From Pseudomonas sp. B21-056 (GTDB lineage: Bacteria; Pseudomonadota; Gammaproteobacteria; Pseudomonadales; Pseudomonadaceae), in NCBI RefSeq assembly GCF_026016325.1, contig NZ_CP087203.1, forward strand, positions 1,736,001-1,800,000: a stretch of 64,000 nt of DNA, given 5' to 3'. Below are positions 51,542 through 60,481 of the stretch, piece by piece. Position numbers and translations under genes: made by a program. Numbering within the stretch: position 1 is the stretch's first letter; each line of letters begins with the position of its first letter. The notes beneath the pieces were generated by a model. The model was given only the letters and a program-made list of their open reading frames with translations. It did not search any database and was not told the DNA's origin.

Positions 51542-52726
51542 ATGCGTGAAGTAGTGATCGTCGACAGCGTACGGACCGGCCTGGCCAAGTCGTTTCGCGG
51601 CAAGTTCAACATGACTCGTCCGGACGACATGGCGGCCCATTGCGTCAATGCGCTGTTGACGCGCAATGACATCGACCCGGCCAGCGTTGAAGATTGCATC
51701 GTCGGTGCCGGCTCCAACGAGGGCGCCCAGGGCTATAACATCGGCCGTAACGTGGCGGTGCTCTCCCACCTGGGCATCGGCACCGGCGGCATGACCCTCA
51801 ACCGTTTCTGTTCCTCGGGCCTGCAAGCCATCGCCATTGCCGCGAACCAGATCGCCTCCGGCTGCAGCGAGATCATCGTCGCCGGTGGCGTGGAGTCCAT
51901 CAGCCTGACGATGAAAAGCGTCAACACCGACAACCTGATCAACCCGTTGCTCAAGGAACAGGTGCCGGGGATTTATTTCCCCATGGGCCAGACCGCCGAG
52001 ATCGTCGCCCGCCGTTACCAGGTCAGCCGCGAAGCACAGGACCGCTACGCCTTGCAGAGCCAGCAACGTACTGCCCAGGCCCAGGCGGCCGGGCTGTTCC
52101 ATGACGAAATCGTGCCGATGGCGGTCAAGTACAAGGTGGAGGATAAGAACACCGGTGCGGTGCAGATTCTTGACGGCGTGGTCGACCACGACGATTGCAA
52201 TCGCCCGGACACCACTTACGAAAGCCTGGCCGGGCTGAAGCCGGTGTTCGCCGAAGACGGTTCGGTGACGGCGGGCAACTCGTCGCAGCTGTCCGACGGT
52301 GCCTCGATGACCCTGGTGATGAGCCTGGAAAAAGCCCTGGCGCTGGGGCTCAAGCCCAAGGCGTTTTTCCGCGGCTTCACCGTGGCTGGCTGCGCGCCGG
52401 ACGAAATGGGTATTGGCCCAGTGTTCTCGGTGCCGAAACTGCTCAAGGCCAAGGGGCTGCGGATCGCCGACATCGACTTGTGGGAGCTCAACGAGGCGTT
52501 CGCGTCCCAGTGCCTGTACAGCCGTGATCGCCTGGAAATCGACAATGAAAGATACAACGTCAACGGCGGCTCGATCGCCATCGGCCATCCGTTCGGCATG
52601 ACTGGCTCACGGCAGGTCGGGCATCTGGTGCGTGAGTTGCAACGGCGCAGTCTGCGTTACGGCATCGTGACCATGTGCGTGGGCGGCGGGATGGGGGCGA
52701 CGGGGTTGTTCGAGGCGGTCAGATGA
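51542..52726 (+). CDS. Thiolase (acetyl-CoA C-acyltransferase family)
   Basis: 394 residues: acyl-accepting Cys90 in R-F-C-S-S-G-L, the G-H-P-F-G-M-T-G-S-R motif with catalytic His, and a C-terminal C-V-G-G-G-M-G. It cleaves or forms beta-ketoacyl-CoA. There is no adjacent fadB, so it may serve a degradative pathway other than the main beta-oxidation complex. GAGGAACAGCC precedes the ATG. Confidence 0.9.
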   Translation: MREVVIVDSVRTGLAKSFRGKFNMTRPDDMAAHCVNALLTRNDIDPASVEDCIVGAGSNEGAQGYNIGRNVAVLSHLGIGTGGMTLNRFCSSGLQAIAIAANQIASGCSEIIVAGGVESISLTMKSVNTDNLINPLLKEQVPGIYFPMGQTAEIVARRYQVSREAQDRYALQSQQRTAQAQAAGLFHDEIVPMAVKYKVEDKNTGAVQILDGVVDHDDCNRPDTTYESLAGLKPVFAEDGSVTAGNSSQLSDGASMTLVMSLEKALALGLKPKAFFRGFTVAGCAPDEMGIGPVFSVPKLLKAKGLRIADIDLWELNEAFASQCLYSRDRLEIDNERYNVNGGSIAIGHPFGMTGSRQVGHLVRELQRRSLRYGIVTMCVGGGMGATGLFEAVR

Positions 52727-52738
52727 CCTGAGGGCTTC

Positions 52739-52870
52739 TGTGGCGAGGGGATTTATCCCCGCTGGGCTGCGTAGCAGCCCCACCGCCGTTGACTCAAGCA
52801 ATCTGATCCAACGAGTTGCCTGGTTTTGGGGGCGCTTCGCGCCCCAGCGGGGATAAATCCCCTCGCCACA
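52739..52870. repeat. Palindromic repeat, TGTGGCGAGGGG family
   Basis: TGTGGCGAGGGGATTTATCC and GGATAAATCCCCTCGCCACA form the outer arms, with GCTGGG / CCCAGC-type inner arms and an unrelated middle of about 45 bases. It lies between the thiolase gene and a short minus-strand gene. Confidence 0.85.
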
Positions 52871-52886
52871 GGTTTGCGGATCCTTG

Positions 52887-53084
52887 TCAGCTGGCAATCT
52901 CAAGCGCTTTCTGCATCCGCTCGATATACGCCGCTACCTCTTGTTCGGCTGCCTCACGATTGGCAAATGGACCTTCCTGGGTGCCTTCCCGGGTACTGAA
53001 ATAGAATTCACCGTTTATCCGGCAGATCCGGTCACTGGGAAAGACCATCGCCGGGGCGAGGTCCTGGGCGCGTTTGCCAAGCAT
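52887..53084 (-). CDS. Small DUF6316-type protein
   Basis: 65 residues: M-L-G-K-R near the start, a W/Y-rich strand pair (I-C-R-I-N-G-E-F-Y-F-S-T-R-E-G) and a C-terminal helix with E-A-A-E-Q-E-V-A-A-Y-I. GGAG lies seven bases before the ATG. It resembles short hypothetical proteins common in Pseudomonas (DUF6316, tentative). No function is known. Confidence 0.72.
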   Translation of the reverse strand: MLGKRAQDLAPAMVFPSDRICRINGEFYFSTREGTQEGPFANREAAEQEVAAYIERMQKALEIAS

Positions 53085-53286
53085 GGGGGGGCTCCAAGAG
53101 GTGTAGAAATCGGTTGAGTGAAGTTTATTCGTTGGCGCCAGCTGGCGCTTGGCCAGCCGATAGGCGGCAATGTGCCATCCCTCTTCCTGTGAACAAATCC
53201 TTGAACTGTTAGTGCCCAACTGTCCCTGTGTCGCCAAGCCATCTCCCACTAGAATAGTCGCTCTTTTCTTGAGCCTCGGGGATTGC

Positions 53287-54249
53287 ATGCACATTTCGTC
53301 CGGTCGCTGGGTCTATGGCCTGTTCCTCGCCTTGTTGACCGCCCTGTTGTGGGGAATCCTGCCGATCAAGCTCAAGCAGGTGTTGCAGGTGATGGATCCG
53401 GTCACCGTGACCTGGTTTCGCTTGCTGGTGTCCGGCGGCTTGCTGTTCATTTATCTGGCGGCCACCCGACGCCTGCCCAGCCGCAAGGTGCTGGGTCCGC
53501 GTGGCGGCTGGTTGGTGGTGATGGCGGTGCTGGGGCTGGTGGGTAATTATGTGCTGTACCTGATGGGGCTGAATCGCTTGAGCCCCGGCACGGCGCAACT
53601 GGTGGTGCAGATGGGACCGATCCTGCTGCTGATCGCCAGCCTGTTTGTATTCAAGGAACGTTTCAGCCTGGGGCAGGGGATTGGCCTGCTGGTGCTGCTG
53701 GTCGGCTTCGCGCTGTTTTTCAACCAGCGCCTCGCCGAATTGCTGACCTCCCTGAGCGAATACACCGCCGGGGTCTTGATGGTGTTGCTGGCGTCGGCGG
53801 TCTGGACGTTCTACGCCCTGGGCCAGAAGCAATTGTTGACGGTATGGAATTCGTTGCAGGTGATGATGGTGATCTACCTGTTCTGCGCGTTGCTGCTCAC
53901 GCCGTGGGTACATCCGCTGGAAGCGCTGCAGCTGGGCCCTCTGCAAGGCTGGCTATTGTTTGCCTGCTGCCTCAATACGCTGATTGCCTACGGCGCATTT
54001 GCCGAGGCCCTGGCGCACTGGGAGGCTTCACGGGTCAGCGCAACCCTGGCGATCACGCCGTTGGTGACCTTTGCCGCGGTGGCCGTGGCCGCCTGGTGGT
54101 GGCCCGATTATGTGCATGCCGAGCAGATCAATCTGTTGGGGTATGGCGGGGCGGTACTGGTGGTGTTGGGGTCGGCGCTGGTGGCGTTGGGGCCTTCGCT
54201 GATTGCCGGGCTGAGGGCCCGGCGGGAGCGGTTGGCGGTAGGGCGATAG
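53287..54249 (+). CDS. EamA/DMT-family transporter
   Basis: 320 residues with ten membrane helices in two EamA repeats (W-G-I-L-P near 23; A-L-W-T-F-Y-A near 180). Family members export amino acids or metabolites. GGGGATTGC precedes ATG 53287; longer in-frame starts lie in non-family sequence. A REP doublet follows. Confidence 0.88.
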   Translation: MHISSGRWVYGLFLALLTALLWGILPIKLKQVLQVMDPVTVTWFRLLVSGGLLFIYLAATRRLPSRKVLGPRGGWLVVMAVLGLVGNYVLYLMGLNRLSPGTAQLVVQMGPILLLIASLFVFKERFSLGQGIGLLVLLVGFALFFNQRLAELLTSLSEYTAGVLMVLLASAVWTFYALGQKQLLTVWNSLQVMMVIYLFCALLLTPWVHPLEALQLGPLQGWLLFACCLNTLIAYGAFAEALAHWEASRVSATLAITPLVTFAAVAVAAWWWPDYVHAEQINLLGYGGAVLVVLGSALVALGPSLIAGLRARRERLAVGR

Positions 54250-54255
54250 ATCACA

Positions 54256-54345
54256 TGTGGGAGCGAGCTTGCTCGCGATAGCGGTCTGGCAGGCGATGGT
54301 GATGTTGAGCCGACCGGCCTCATCGCGAGCAAGCTCGCTCCCACA
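54256..54345. repeat. REP doublet, GTGGGAGCGAG family
   Basis: TGTGGGAGCGAGCTTGCTCG and CGAGCAAGCTCGCTCCCACA face each other over about 45 bases between the convergent EamA and fumC genes. Confidence 0.85.
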
Positions 54346-54358
54346 ATGGAATTTCAAT

Positions 54359-55753
54359 TCAGCCCTGGCTACCGGCCTCCAGCATATTCTCCGGCCGCAC
54401 CCAGGCATCGAACTCCTCATCCGTCAGGTAGCCCAGTTGCAACGCTGCCTCGCGCAGGGTCAGTCCTTCGCTGTAGGCTTTCTTGGCGATCTCGGCGGAT
54501 TTGTCGTAGCCGATGTGCGGGTTCAGCGCCGTCACCAGCATCAATCCACGTTCCAGGTGTGCCGCCATCTGCTCGCCATCGGGCTCGAGCCCGGCGATGC
54601 AGTGTTGCTGGAAGTTGCTGCAGCCGTCGGCCAGCAGGCGGATCGATTGCAGCAGGTTGTGGATGATCACCGGCTTGAACACGTTCAGTTGCAAATGGCC
54701 CTGGCTGGCGGCAAAACCGATGGTCACGTCGTTGCCCATGACCTGGCAGGCCAGCATCGACAAGGCTTCGCACTGGGTCGGGTTGACCTTGCCGGGCATG
54801 ATGGAACTGCCCGGTTCGTTGGCCGGCAATTTCACTTCGGCGAAGCCGGCCCGAGGCCCGGAGCCCAGCAGGCGCAGGTCGTTGGCGATTTTCATCAGGG
54901 TCACGGCCAGGGTTTTCAGCGCGCCGGAAAGCGTGGTCAGGGGCTCGTGCCCGGCCAAGGCCGCGAACTTGTTCGGCGCGGTGACGAACGGCAAGCCGGA
55001 CAGCGCCGCCAGTTCAGCGGCAATCGCTTCGCCGAAACCGTGGGGCGAATTGAGCCCGGTGCCTACCGCCGTGCCGCCCTGGGCCAGTTCGCAGACCGCC
55101 GGCAGCGCGGCACGGATTGCCCGTTCGGCATAGTCGAGCTGAGCAATGAAGGCCGACAGTTCCTGGCCGAAGGTGATCGGCGTGGCATCCATCATGTGGG
55201 TGCGGCCGGTCTTGACCAGTTTCATGTGGCGGGCCGCCAGTTCTGCCAGCCCACCGGATAATTCGCCGATGGCCGGCAATAATTGCTGATGAACGGCCTG
55301 GGCGGCAGCGATGTGCATGGCCGTGGGGAAGCAGTCGTTGGAGCTCTGGGAGCGGTTGACGTGATCGTTGGGATGCACCGGGGTCTTGCCGCCACGGGGG
55401 TTGCCCGCCAGTTCGTTGGCGCGCCCGGCGATCACCTCGTTGGCGTTCATGTTGCTCTGGGTGCCGCTGCCGGTCTGCCAGACGACCAGCGGGAATTGAT
55501 CGTCGTGCTGGCCGGCCAGTACTTCATCGGCGGCCTGTTCGATCAGCCGGGCGATGTCGGCGGGCAAGTCGCCGTTGCGGTCGTTGACCCGCGCGGCGGC
55601 TTTCTTGATCAGCGCCAGGGCGTGCAGCACCGACAGCGGCATGCGTTCGTTACCGATGGCGAAGTTGATCATGGAACGCTGTGTCTGGGCGCCCCAATAG
55701 GCGTCCTCCGGGACTTCAACCTGGCCAAGGCTGTCGGTTTCGATACGGCTCAT
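54359..55753 (-). CDS. fumC: Class II fumarate hydratase
   Basis: 464 residues, fumarase/aspartase superfamily: [10 protein letters not shown] near 95-104, T-H-M-M-D-A-T-P with catalytic His, and the signature [11 protein letters not shown]. It is the iron-independent enzyme of the TCA cycle, typically used under iron limitation or oxidative stress in pseudomonads. No sodA or fagA neighbours are seen. Confidence 0.93.
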   Translation of the reverse strand: MSRIETDSLGQVEVPEDAYWGAQTQRSMINFAIGNERMPLSVLHALALIKKAAARVNDRNGDLPADIARLIEQAADEVLAGQHDDQFPLVVWQTGSGTQSNMNANEVIAGRANELAGNPRGGKTPVHPNDHVNRSQSSNDCFPTAMHIAAAQAVHQQLLPAIGELSGGLAELAARHMKLVKTGRTHMMDATPITFGQELSAFIAQLDYAERAIRAALPAVCELAQGGTAVGTGLNSPHGFGEAIAAELAALSGLPFVTAPNKFAALAGHEPLTTLSGALKTLAVTLMKIANDLRLLGSGPRAGFAEVKLPANEPGSSIMPGKVNPTQCEALSMLACQVMGNDVTIGFAASQGHLQLNVFKPVIIHNLLQSIRLLADGCSNFQQHCIAGLEPDGEQMAAHLERGLMLVTALNPHIGYDKSAEIAKKAYSEGLTLREAALQLGYLTDEEFDAWVRPENMLEAGSQG

Positions 55754-55813
55754 TGGGTCAAACTCCTGATAGGTCTGAATGCGCAGTTTAGGCCCTGTCG
55801 GGCGGCACCGGTT

Positions 55814-55850
55814 CCGTCAATCTAGGGGCGGTCGGTTCGGTCCGTCAATC
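55814..55850. repeat. 9-bp direct repeat upstream of the DUF2059 gene
   Basis: CCGTCAATC occurs at 55814-55822 and 55842-55850, a 28-base spacing, in the divergent fumC/DUF2059 gap. It may be a regulator site; no family is recognised. Confidence 0.3.
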
Positions 55851-55946
55851 GGAGCCGGCAAGCGTCGGGGTTGAGGCCCGGCGTTTTTTAGGCGCAGAAT
55901 GGTCGCCCTTGGGGTTTTACCTCGCCAGTTAGATTAAGGAAACTCG

Positions 55947-56474
55947 ATGACCCGTCTTCGCGCCATCTGTACCGCAGTTGCTCTGGTGTGTGCCAGCGGC
56001 CCTGTTCTCGCCGATACCGCCAGCCACAACGCCAGTGCCGAAGCGTTCCTGACCCTGGCGCACGCTGACAAACTCGGCACCCCGGTGTACATGCAAGTGC
56101 AGCAGATGTTTGCCCAGCGCTTCGAACAGACCAAGGCCCCCGAGTCGAAAAAAGCCACCCTGGAAACCTACCAGGCCAAGGCCAACGCCGCGCTGGACCA
56201 GGCCATCGGCTGGAACAAGCTCAAGCCGGACATGGTCAAGCTCTACACCACCAACTTCAGCGAGTCGGAGCTCAAGGACCTGGTCGCCTTCTACCAGTCG
56301 CCGCTGGGCAAGAAAGTCTTGGAAAAAATGCCCCAGCTGACCCAGCAGTCGGCCCAACTGACCCAGGCCAAGCTTGAAAGCGCGGTGCCGGTGGTCAACA
56401 AGCTGCTAGCAGACATGACCGCCGAGCTTGAGCCGAAAGCGGCTGCGCCTGCCCCAGCCAAGAAAAAGCCGTAA
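55947..56474 (+). CDS. Periplasmic DUF2059 protein
   Basis: 175 residues: a signal peptide cleaved after V-L-A, then a helical DUF2059 domain (F-S-E-S-E-L-K-D-L-V-A-F-Y-Q-S-P-L-G-K). The C-terminus is an Ala/Pro/Lys tail. Its function is unknown. It lies 12 bases upstream of the bolA-like gene and is probably co-transcribed. Confidence 0.87.
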   Translation: MTRLRAICTAVALVCASGPVLADTASHNASAEAFLTLAHADKLGTPVYMQVQQMFAQRFEQTKAPESKKATLETYQAKANAALDQAIGWNKLKPDMVKLYTTNFSESELKDLVAFYQSPLGKKVLEKMPQLTQQSAQLTQAKLESAVPVVNKLLADMTAELEPKAAAPAPAKKKP

Positions 56475-56486
56475 GCGGAGCCCGGT

Positions 56487-56786
56487 ATGAGCATGCAACA
56501 ACGCATCGAATCGACACTCGGCCTCCTGCAGCCCGAGCACTTGCAAGTGCTGGATGAAAGCCACATGCACAGCCGTGGGCTACAGACCCATTTCAAGGCG
56601 GTGGTGGTGAGCCGGCAGTTCGAGGGGCTCAATCGGGTCAAGCGCCATCAGAAGGTCTACGGCACCCTGGGCGAGCTGATGGGCGAATTCCATGCGTTGG
56701 CGCTGCACACCTACACCCCTGAAGAATGGGCACAGATCGACGCTGCCCCGGCTTCGCCAACCTGTGCCGGTGGTAGCAAGCACTGA
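56487..56786 (+). CDS. BolA-family protein
   Basis: 99 residues of BolA fold: D-E-S-H-M-H-S near 23-29, R-V-K-R-H-Q-K-V-Y with the conserved His, and H-A-L-A-L-H-T-Y-T at the end. BolA proteins bind monothiol glutaredoxins through [2Fe-2S] clusters, and some regulate transcription. The position after a DUF2059 gene is usual in pseudomonads. Confidence 0.92.
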   Translation: MSMQQRIESTLGLLQPEHLQVLDESHMHSRGLQTHFKAVVVSRQFEGLNRVKRHQKVYGTLGELMGEFHALALHTYTPEEWAQIDAAPASPTCAGGSKH

Positions 56787-56807
56787 TTGACGGGAGTCGT
56801 GTGCTTT

Positions 56808-56940
56808 TGTGGCGAGGGGATTCATCCCCGCTGGGTTGCGAAGCGACCCTAAAAACCAGGCAACCGAATGTGTCAGACTGATCGAGTCCATTGGAATGGG
56901 GTCGCTTCGCAACCCAGCGGGGATAAATCCCCTCGCCACA
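56808..56940. repeat. Palindromic repeat, TGTGGCGAGGGG family
   Basis: TGTGGCGAGGGGATTCATCC and GGATAAATCCCCTCGCCACA form outer arms; GGTTGCGAAGCGAC and GTCGCTTCGCAACC form inner arms. It lies between the bolA-like gene and trhO. Confidence 0.85.
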
Positions 56941-56971
56941 GGGATTTGCGTAAAGCCTCGGTTTCGTAGTC

Positions 56972-56999
56972 CTGCAACCCATAAGTTTTTTGCTAGAAT
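56972..56999 (+). promoter_or_regulatory. Possible promoter upstream of trhO
   Basis: TAGAAT at 56994-56999 with CTGCAA 16 bases upstream. The start would be near 57006, directly in front of the hairpin at 57005-57033. The -35 is weak. Confidence 0.35.
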
Positions 57000-57004
57000 C
57001 CGCA

Positions 57005-57033
57005 ACGCGCCGCTGACCCGGCGCGTTTTTTTT
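57005..57033 (+). terminator. Intrinsic terminator between bolA and trhO
   Basis: ACGCGCCG and CGGCGCGT form an eight-pair GC-rich stem over a CTGACC loop, followed by eight Ts. It ends the DUF2059-bolA transcript, or attenuates a transcript that begins just upstream. Confidence 0.85.
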
Positions 57034-57080
57034 CGCATCCGGTTCACCCCTTACGAGGGTAGCCACCTGGAGAAATACCC

Positions 57081-58022
57081 ATGACACAAGCCATTGTCGT
57101 GGCGGCACTGTATAAGTTCGTCACCCTGCAGGATTACGTCGAGCTGCGTGAGCCCTTGCTCAATGCGATGCTCGACAACGGCATCAAGGGCACCCTGCTG
57201 ATCGCCGAAGAAGGCATCAACGGCACGGTTTCCGGCACCCGCGAAGGGATCGACGGTTTGCTGGCCTGGCTCAGGAACGACCCGCGCATGATCGACATCG
57301 ATCACAAGGAATCGTACTGCGACGAGCAGCCGTTCTATCGCACCAAGGTCAAGCTCAAGAAAGAAATCGTCACCCTCGGCGTCGAGGGCGTGGACCCGAA
57401 CAAGCAGGTCGGCACCTATGTCGAACCCCAGGACTGGAACGCGCTGATCAGTGATCCGCAAGTGCTGCTGATCGACACCCGTAACGATTACGAAGTGTCC
57501 ATCGGCACCTTTGAGGGCGCCATCGACCCCAAGACCACCAGCTTTCGCGAGTTTCCCGACTACATCAAGGCCAACTTCGACCCGTCCAGGCACAAGAAAG
57601 TCGCGATGTTCTGCACCGGTGGCATCCGTTGTGAGAAAGCCTCCAGCTACATGCTCAGCCAGGGTTTCGACGAAGTCTTCCACCTCAAGGGCGGCATCCT
57701 GAAATACCTCGAAGAGGTGCCCCAGGAAGAAACCAAGTGGCGCGGCGACTGCTTCGTGTTCGATAACCGCGTGACCGTTCGCCACGATCTCAGCGAAGGC
57801 GACTACGATCAATGTCATGCCTGCCGTACACCGGTGAGCCTGGAAGATCGCGCTTCGGAGCACTACGTGCCTGGCATCAGTTGTCCGCATTGCTGGGACA
57901 AACTGAGCGAGAAGACCCGTCGCAGCGCCATCGACCGGCAAAAGCAGATCGAATTGGCCAAGGCTCGCAACATGCCGCATCCAATCGGCTACAACTACAA
58001 GCAAACATCCTCCGAGGCTTGA
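57081..58022 (+). CDS. trhO: tRNA uridine(34) hydroxylase TrhO (rhodanese-like)
   Basis: 313 residues: an N-terminal acylphosphatase-like domain, a rhodanese domain with active-site C-T-G-G-I-R-C (Cys178, Cys183), and a C-terminal zinc-ribbon-like C-H-A-C ... C-P-H-C. TrhO (YceA) uses oxygen to hydroxylate U34 of tRNA en route to 5-carboxymethoxy/methoxyuridine. GGAG lies about ten bases before the ATG. The next gene starts 3 bases after the stop. Confidence 0.93.
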   Translation: MTQAIVVAALYKFVTLQDYVELREPLLNAMLDNGIKGTLLIAEEGINGTVSGTREGIDGLLAWLRNDPRMIDIDHKESYCDEQPFYRTKVKLKKEIVTLGVEGVDPNKQVGTYVEPQDWNALISDPQVLLIDTRNDYEVSIGTFEGAIDPKTTSFREFPDYIKANFDPSRHKKVAMFCTGGIRCEKASSYMLSQGFDEVFHLKGGILKYLEEVPQEETKWRGDCFVFDNRVTVRHDLSEGDYDQCHACRTPVSLEDRASEHYVPGISCPHCWDKLSEKTRRSAIDRQKQIELAKARNMPHPIGYNYKQTSSEA

Positions 58023-58025
58023 ACC

Positions 58026-58661
58026 ATGCCGCCACGCCTGCTGTATGTCATGGACCCGATGTGTTCCTGGTGCTGGGGCTTCGCTCCGGTGGCCGAAGCA
58101 TTGGTCGAGCAGGCGCAGGCCCAGGGCGTGGAACTGCACCTGGTGGTGGGCGGTTTGCGCACGGGCAGCGGTTCGGCCCTGGAGCCCACCACCCGGCGTT
58201 ACATCCTTGAGCACTGGCAGGCGGTCACCCAGGCCACCGACCAGCCGTTCAGGCTGGAAGGCGCGTTGCCGGACGGTTTCGTCTATGACACCGAGCCGGC
58301 CTGCCGCGCCTTGGTGACGGCTCGTAGCCTGGCGCCGGATTTGGCCTGGAAGCTGCTGAAGCTGATCCAGCAGGCTTTTTACGTGCAAGGCCGCGACGTG
58401 ACCCATGCCAGCGTCCTGGTGGAACTGGCCGAACAGGCCGGGCTGCCACGCATCGAGTTTGCCGCGGCGTTCGACAGCGCCGAACAACAGGCGGCCACTG
58501 CCGCGGATTTCACCTGGGTGCAGGACCTCGGTATTGCCGGCTTCCCCACGTTGCTGGCCGAGCGCGACGGCCAACTGGCTCTGCTCACCAACGGTTACCA
58601 GCCCCTCAGCCAGCTGTCTCCATTGCTTGGCCGCTGGTTGGAGCGTGCGGCCTGTGCCTGA
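58026..58661 (+). CDS. DsbA-family (FrnE-like) thioredoxin-fold protein
   Basis: 211 residues, thioredoxin fold with an inserted helical domain; active-site C-S-W-C-W near residues 13-17 and the cis-Pro region G-I-A-G-F-P-T-L. No signal peptide is present, so it is likely cytoplasmic and FrnE/2-hydroxychromene isomerase-like rather than a true DsbA. It lies between trhO and the ABC exporter, overlapping the latter's start by 8 bases. Confidence 0.87.
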   Translation: MPPRLLYVMDPMCSWCWGFAPVAEALVEQAQAQGVELHLVVGGLRTGSGSALEPTTRRYILEHWQAVTQATDQPFRLEGALPDGFVYDTEPACRALVTARSLAPDLAWKLLKLIQQAFYVQGRDVTHASVLVELAEQAGLPRIEFAAAFDSAEQQAATAADFTWVQDLGIAGFPTLLAERDGQLALLTNGYQPLSQLSPLLGRWLERAACA

Positions 58662-60471
58662 CCTGCCGGATGGCGCCTCGGAGCCACAGCGCGTCGACCG
58701 ATTGAGCTGGGCGGAAATCCGGCGCCTGGCCCTCAAACACAAGAAAGCCCTGTGGATTGCCAACGGTGTGGCCGTGCTGGCGACGCTGTGCAGCGTGCCG
58801 ATCCCGTTGCTGTTGCCGTTGTTGGTGGACGAAGTACTGCTGGGGCGTGGCGACGCCGCCTTGAAGGTGATGAACCACGCCTTGCCGACGGGTTGGCAAA
58901 CTGCGGCCGGCTACATCGGATTGATGCTGCTGGCGACTCTGGCGCTGCGCTGTGGCGCGTTGCTGTTCAACGTGTTGCAGGCACGCTTGTTCGCCAGGCT
59001 TGCCAAGGACATCGTCTATCGCATCCGTATCCGCCTGATCGAGCGCCTCAAGCGTATTTCCCTGGGTGAGTACGAAAGCCTGGGCAGCGGCACCGTGGCC
59101 GCTCACCTGGTCATCGACCTGGACACCCTCGATAAATTCGTCGGCGAAACCCTCAGCCGTTTCCTGGTGGCGATGCTGACGCTGGTGGGCACCGCCGGCA
59201 TCCTGATGTGGATGCACTGGAAACTGGCGCTGCTGATCCTGTTGTTCAATCCGCTGGTGATCTATGCCACGGTGCAGTTGGGCAAGCGGGTCAAGCACCT
59301 CAAGAAGCTGGAGAACGACAGCACCTCGCGCTTCACCCAGGCCTTGACCGAAACCCTGGACGCGATCCAGGAGGTGCGCGCCGGTAACCGCCAGGGTTTT
59401 TTCCTCGGGCGCCTGGGCCAGCGCGCCCGGGAGGTGCGCGATTATGCGGTCAATTCCCAGTGGAAAAGCGATGCGTCGGGCCGCGCCAGTGGCTTGCTGT
59501 TCCAGTTCGGCATCGACATTTTCCGTGCGGCGGCGATGCTCACCGTGCTGTTTTCCGACCTGTCCATCGGCCAGATGCTGGCGGTGTTCAGCTACCTCTG
59601 GTTCATGATCGGTCCGGTGGAACAGCTATTGAACCTGCAATATGCCTATTACGCGGCCGGCGGGGCCCTGAGTCGGATCAACGAACTCCTGGCCCGGGCC
59701 GACGAGCCGCAGTACAACGGCGGTGTCGACCCGTTCAAGGGCCGCGATACCGTGGGCATCGACATCCAGGGTTTGAGCTTCGGTTATGGCGAGGAGCTGG
59801 TGCTCGACCAGTTGAACCTGTCCATCTCGCCCGGCGAAAAGGTCGCCATCGTTGGCGCCAGCGGTGGCGGCAAGAGCACCTTGGTGCAGCTGTTGTTGGG
59901 CCTGTATACGCCACAGTCGGGCAGCATCCGGTTTGGCGGCGCCACGCAGCAGGAGATCGGCCTGGAAACCATCCGGGAAAATGTCGCGGTGGTGTTGCAG
60001 CATCCTGCCTTGTTCAATGACACGGTACGGGCCAATCTCTCCATGGGCCGCGACTGTAGTGACGAGGCCTGCTGGCGGGCGCTGGAAATTGCGCAGTTGC
60101 ACAGTACGATCCGGGAATTGCCCAATGGGCTGGACAGCATCGTCGGGCGTTCCGGTGTGCGCCTGTCCGGGGGGCAGCGTCAGCGCCTGGCAATTGCGCG
60201 CATGGTGCTGGCCGATCCCAAGGTGGTGATTCTTGACGAGGCGACGTCCGCCCTGGACGCCGCCACCGAATACAACCTGCACCAAGCGCTGACCCGGTTC
60301 CTGAGCAACCGTACCACCTTGATCATTGCTCACCGGTTGTCGGCCGTAAAACAGGCCGATCGGGTGCTGGTGTTCGACGGCGGCCGGATCGCCGAGGACG
60401 GCGACCACCAGCAGTTGATGGCTGATGGCGGCCTCTACGCCAGACTCTACGGTCACCTGCAACAGCACTGA
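58654..60471 (+). CDS. ABC-type exporter (fused membrane and ATPase domains)
   Basis: 605 residues: six membrane helices (about 25-310), then an ABC ATPase with Walker A V-G-A-S-G-G-G-K-S-T, Q-loop, signature L-S-G-G-Q-R-Q-R and Walker B V-I-L-D-E-A-T-S. It is the MsbA/HlyB half-transporter layout without a peptidase domain. GTG 58654 is chosen with GGAG ten bases upstream; GTG 58645 is too close to it. The substrate is unknown. It ends 10 bases from the convergent toxin-like gene. Confidence 0.88.
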   Translation: MPDLPDGASEPQRVDRLSWAEIRRLALKHKKALWIANGVAVLATLCSVPIPLLLPLLVDEVLLGRGDAALKVMNHALPTGWQTAAGYIGLMLLATLALRCGALLFNVLQARLFARLAKDIVYRIRIRLIERLKRISLGEYESLGSGTVAAHLVIDLDTLDKFVGETLSRFLVAMLTLVGTAGILMWMHWKLALLILLFNPLVIYATVQLGKRVKHLKKLENDSTSRFTQALTETLDAIQEVRAGNRQGFFLGRLGQRAREVRDYAVNSQWKSDASGRASGLLFQFGIDIFRAAAMLTVLFSDLSIGQMLAVFSYLWFMIGPVEQLLNLQYAYYAAGGALSRINELLARADEPQYNGGVDPFKGRDTVGIDIQGLSFGYGEELVLDQLNLSISPGEKVAIVGASGGGKSTLVQLLLGLYTPQSGSIRFGGATQQEIGLETIRENVAVVLQHPALFNDTVRANLSMGRDCSDEACWRALEIAQLHSTIRELPNGLDSIVGRSGVRLSGGQRQRLAIARMVLADPKVVILDEATSALDAATEYNLHQALTRFLSNRTTLIIAHRLSAVKQADRVLVFDGGRIAEDGDHQQLMADGGLYARLYGHLQQH

Positions 60472-60481
60472 CAGCCTGGGT

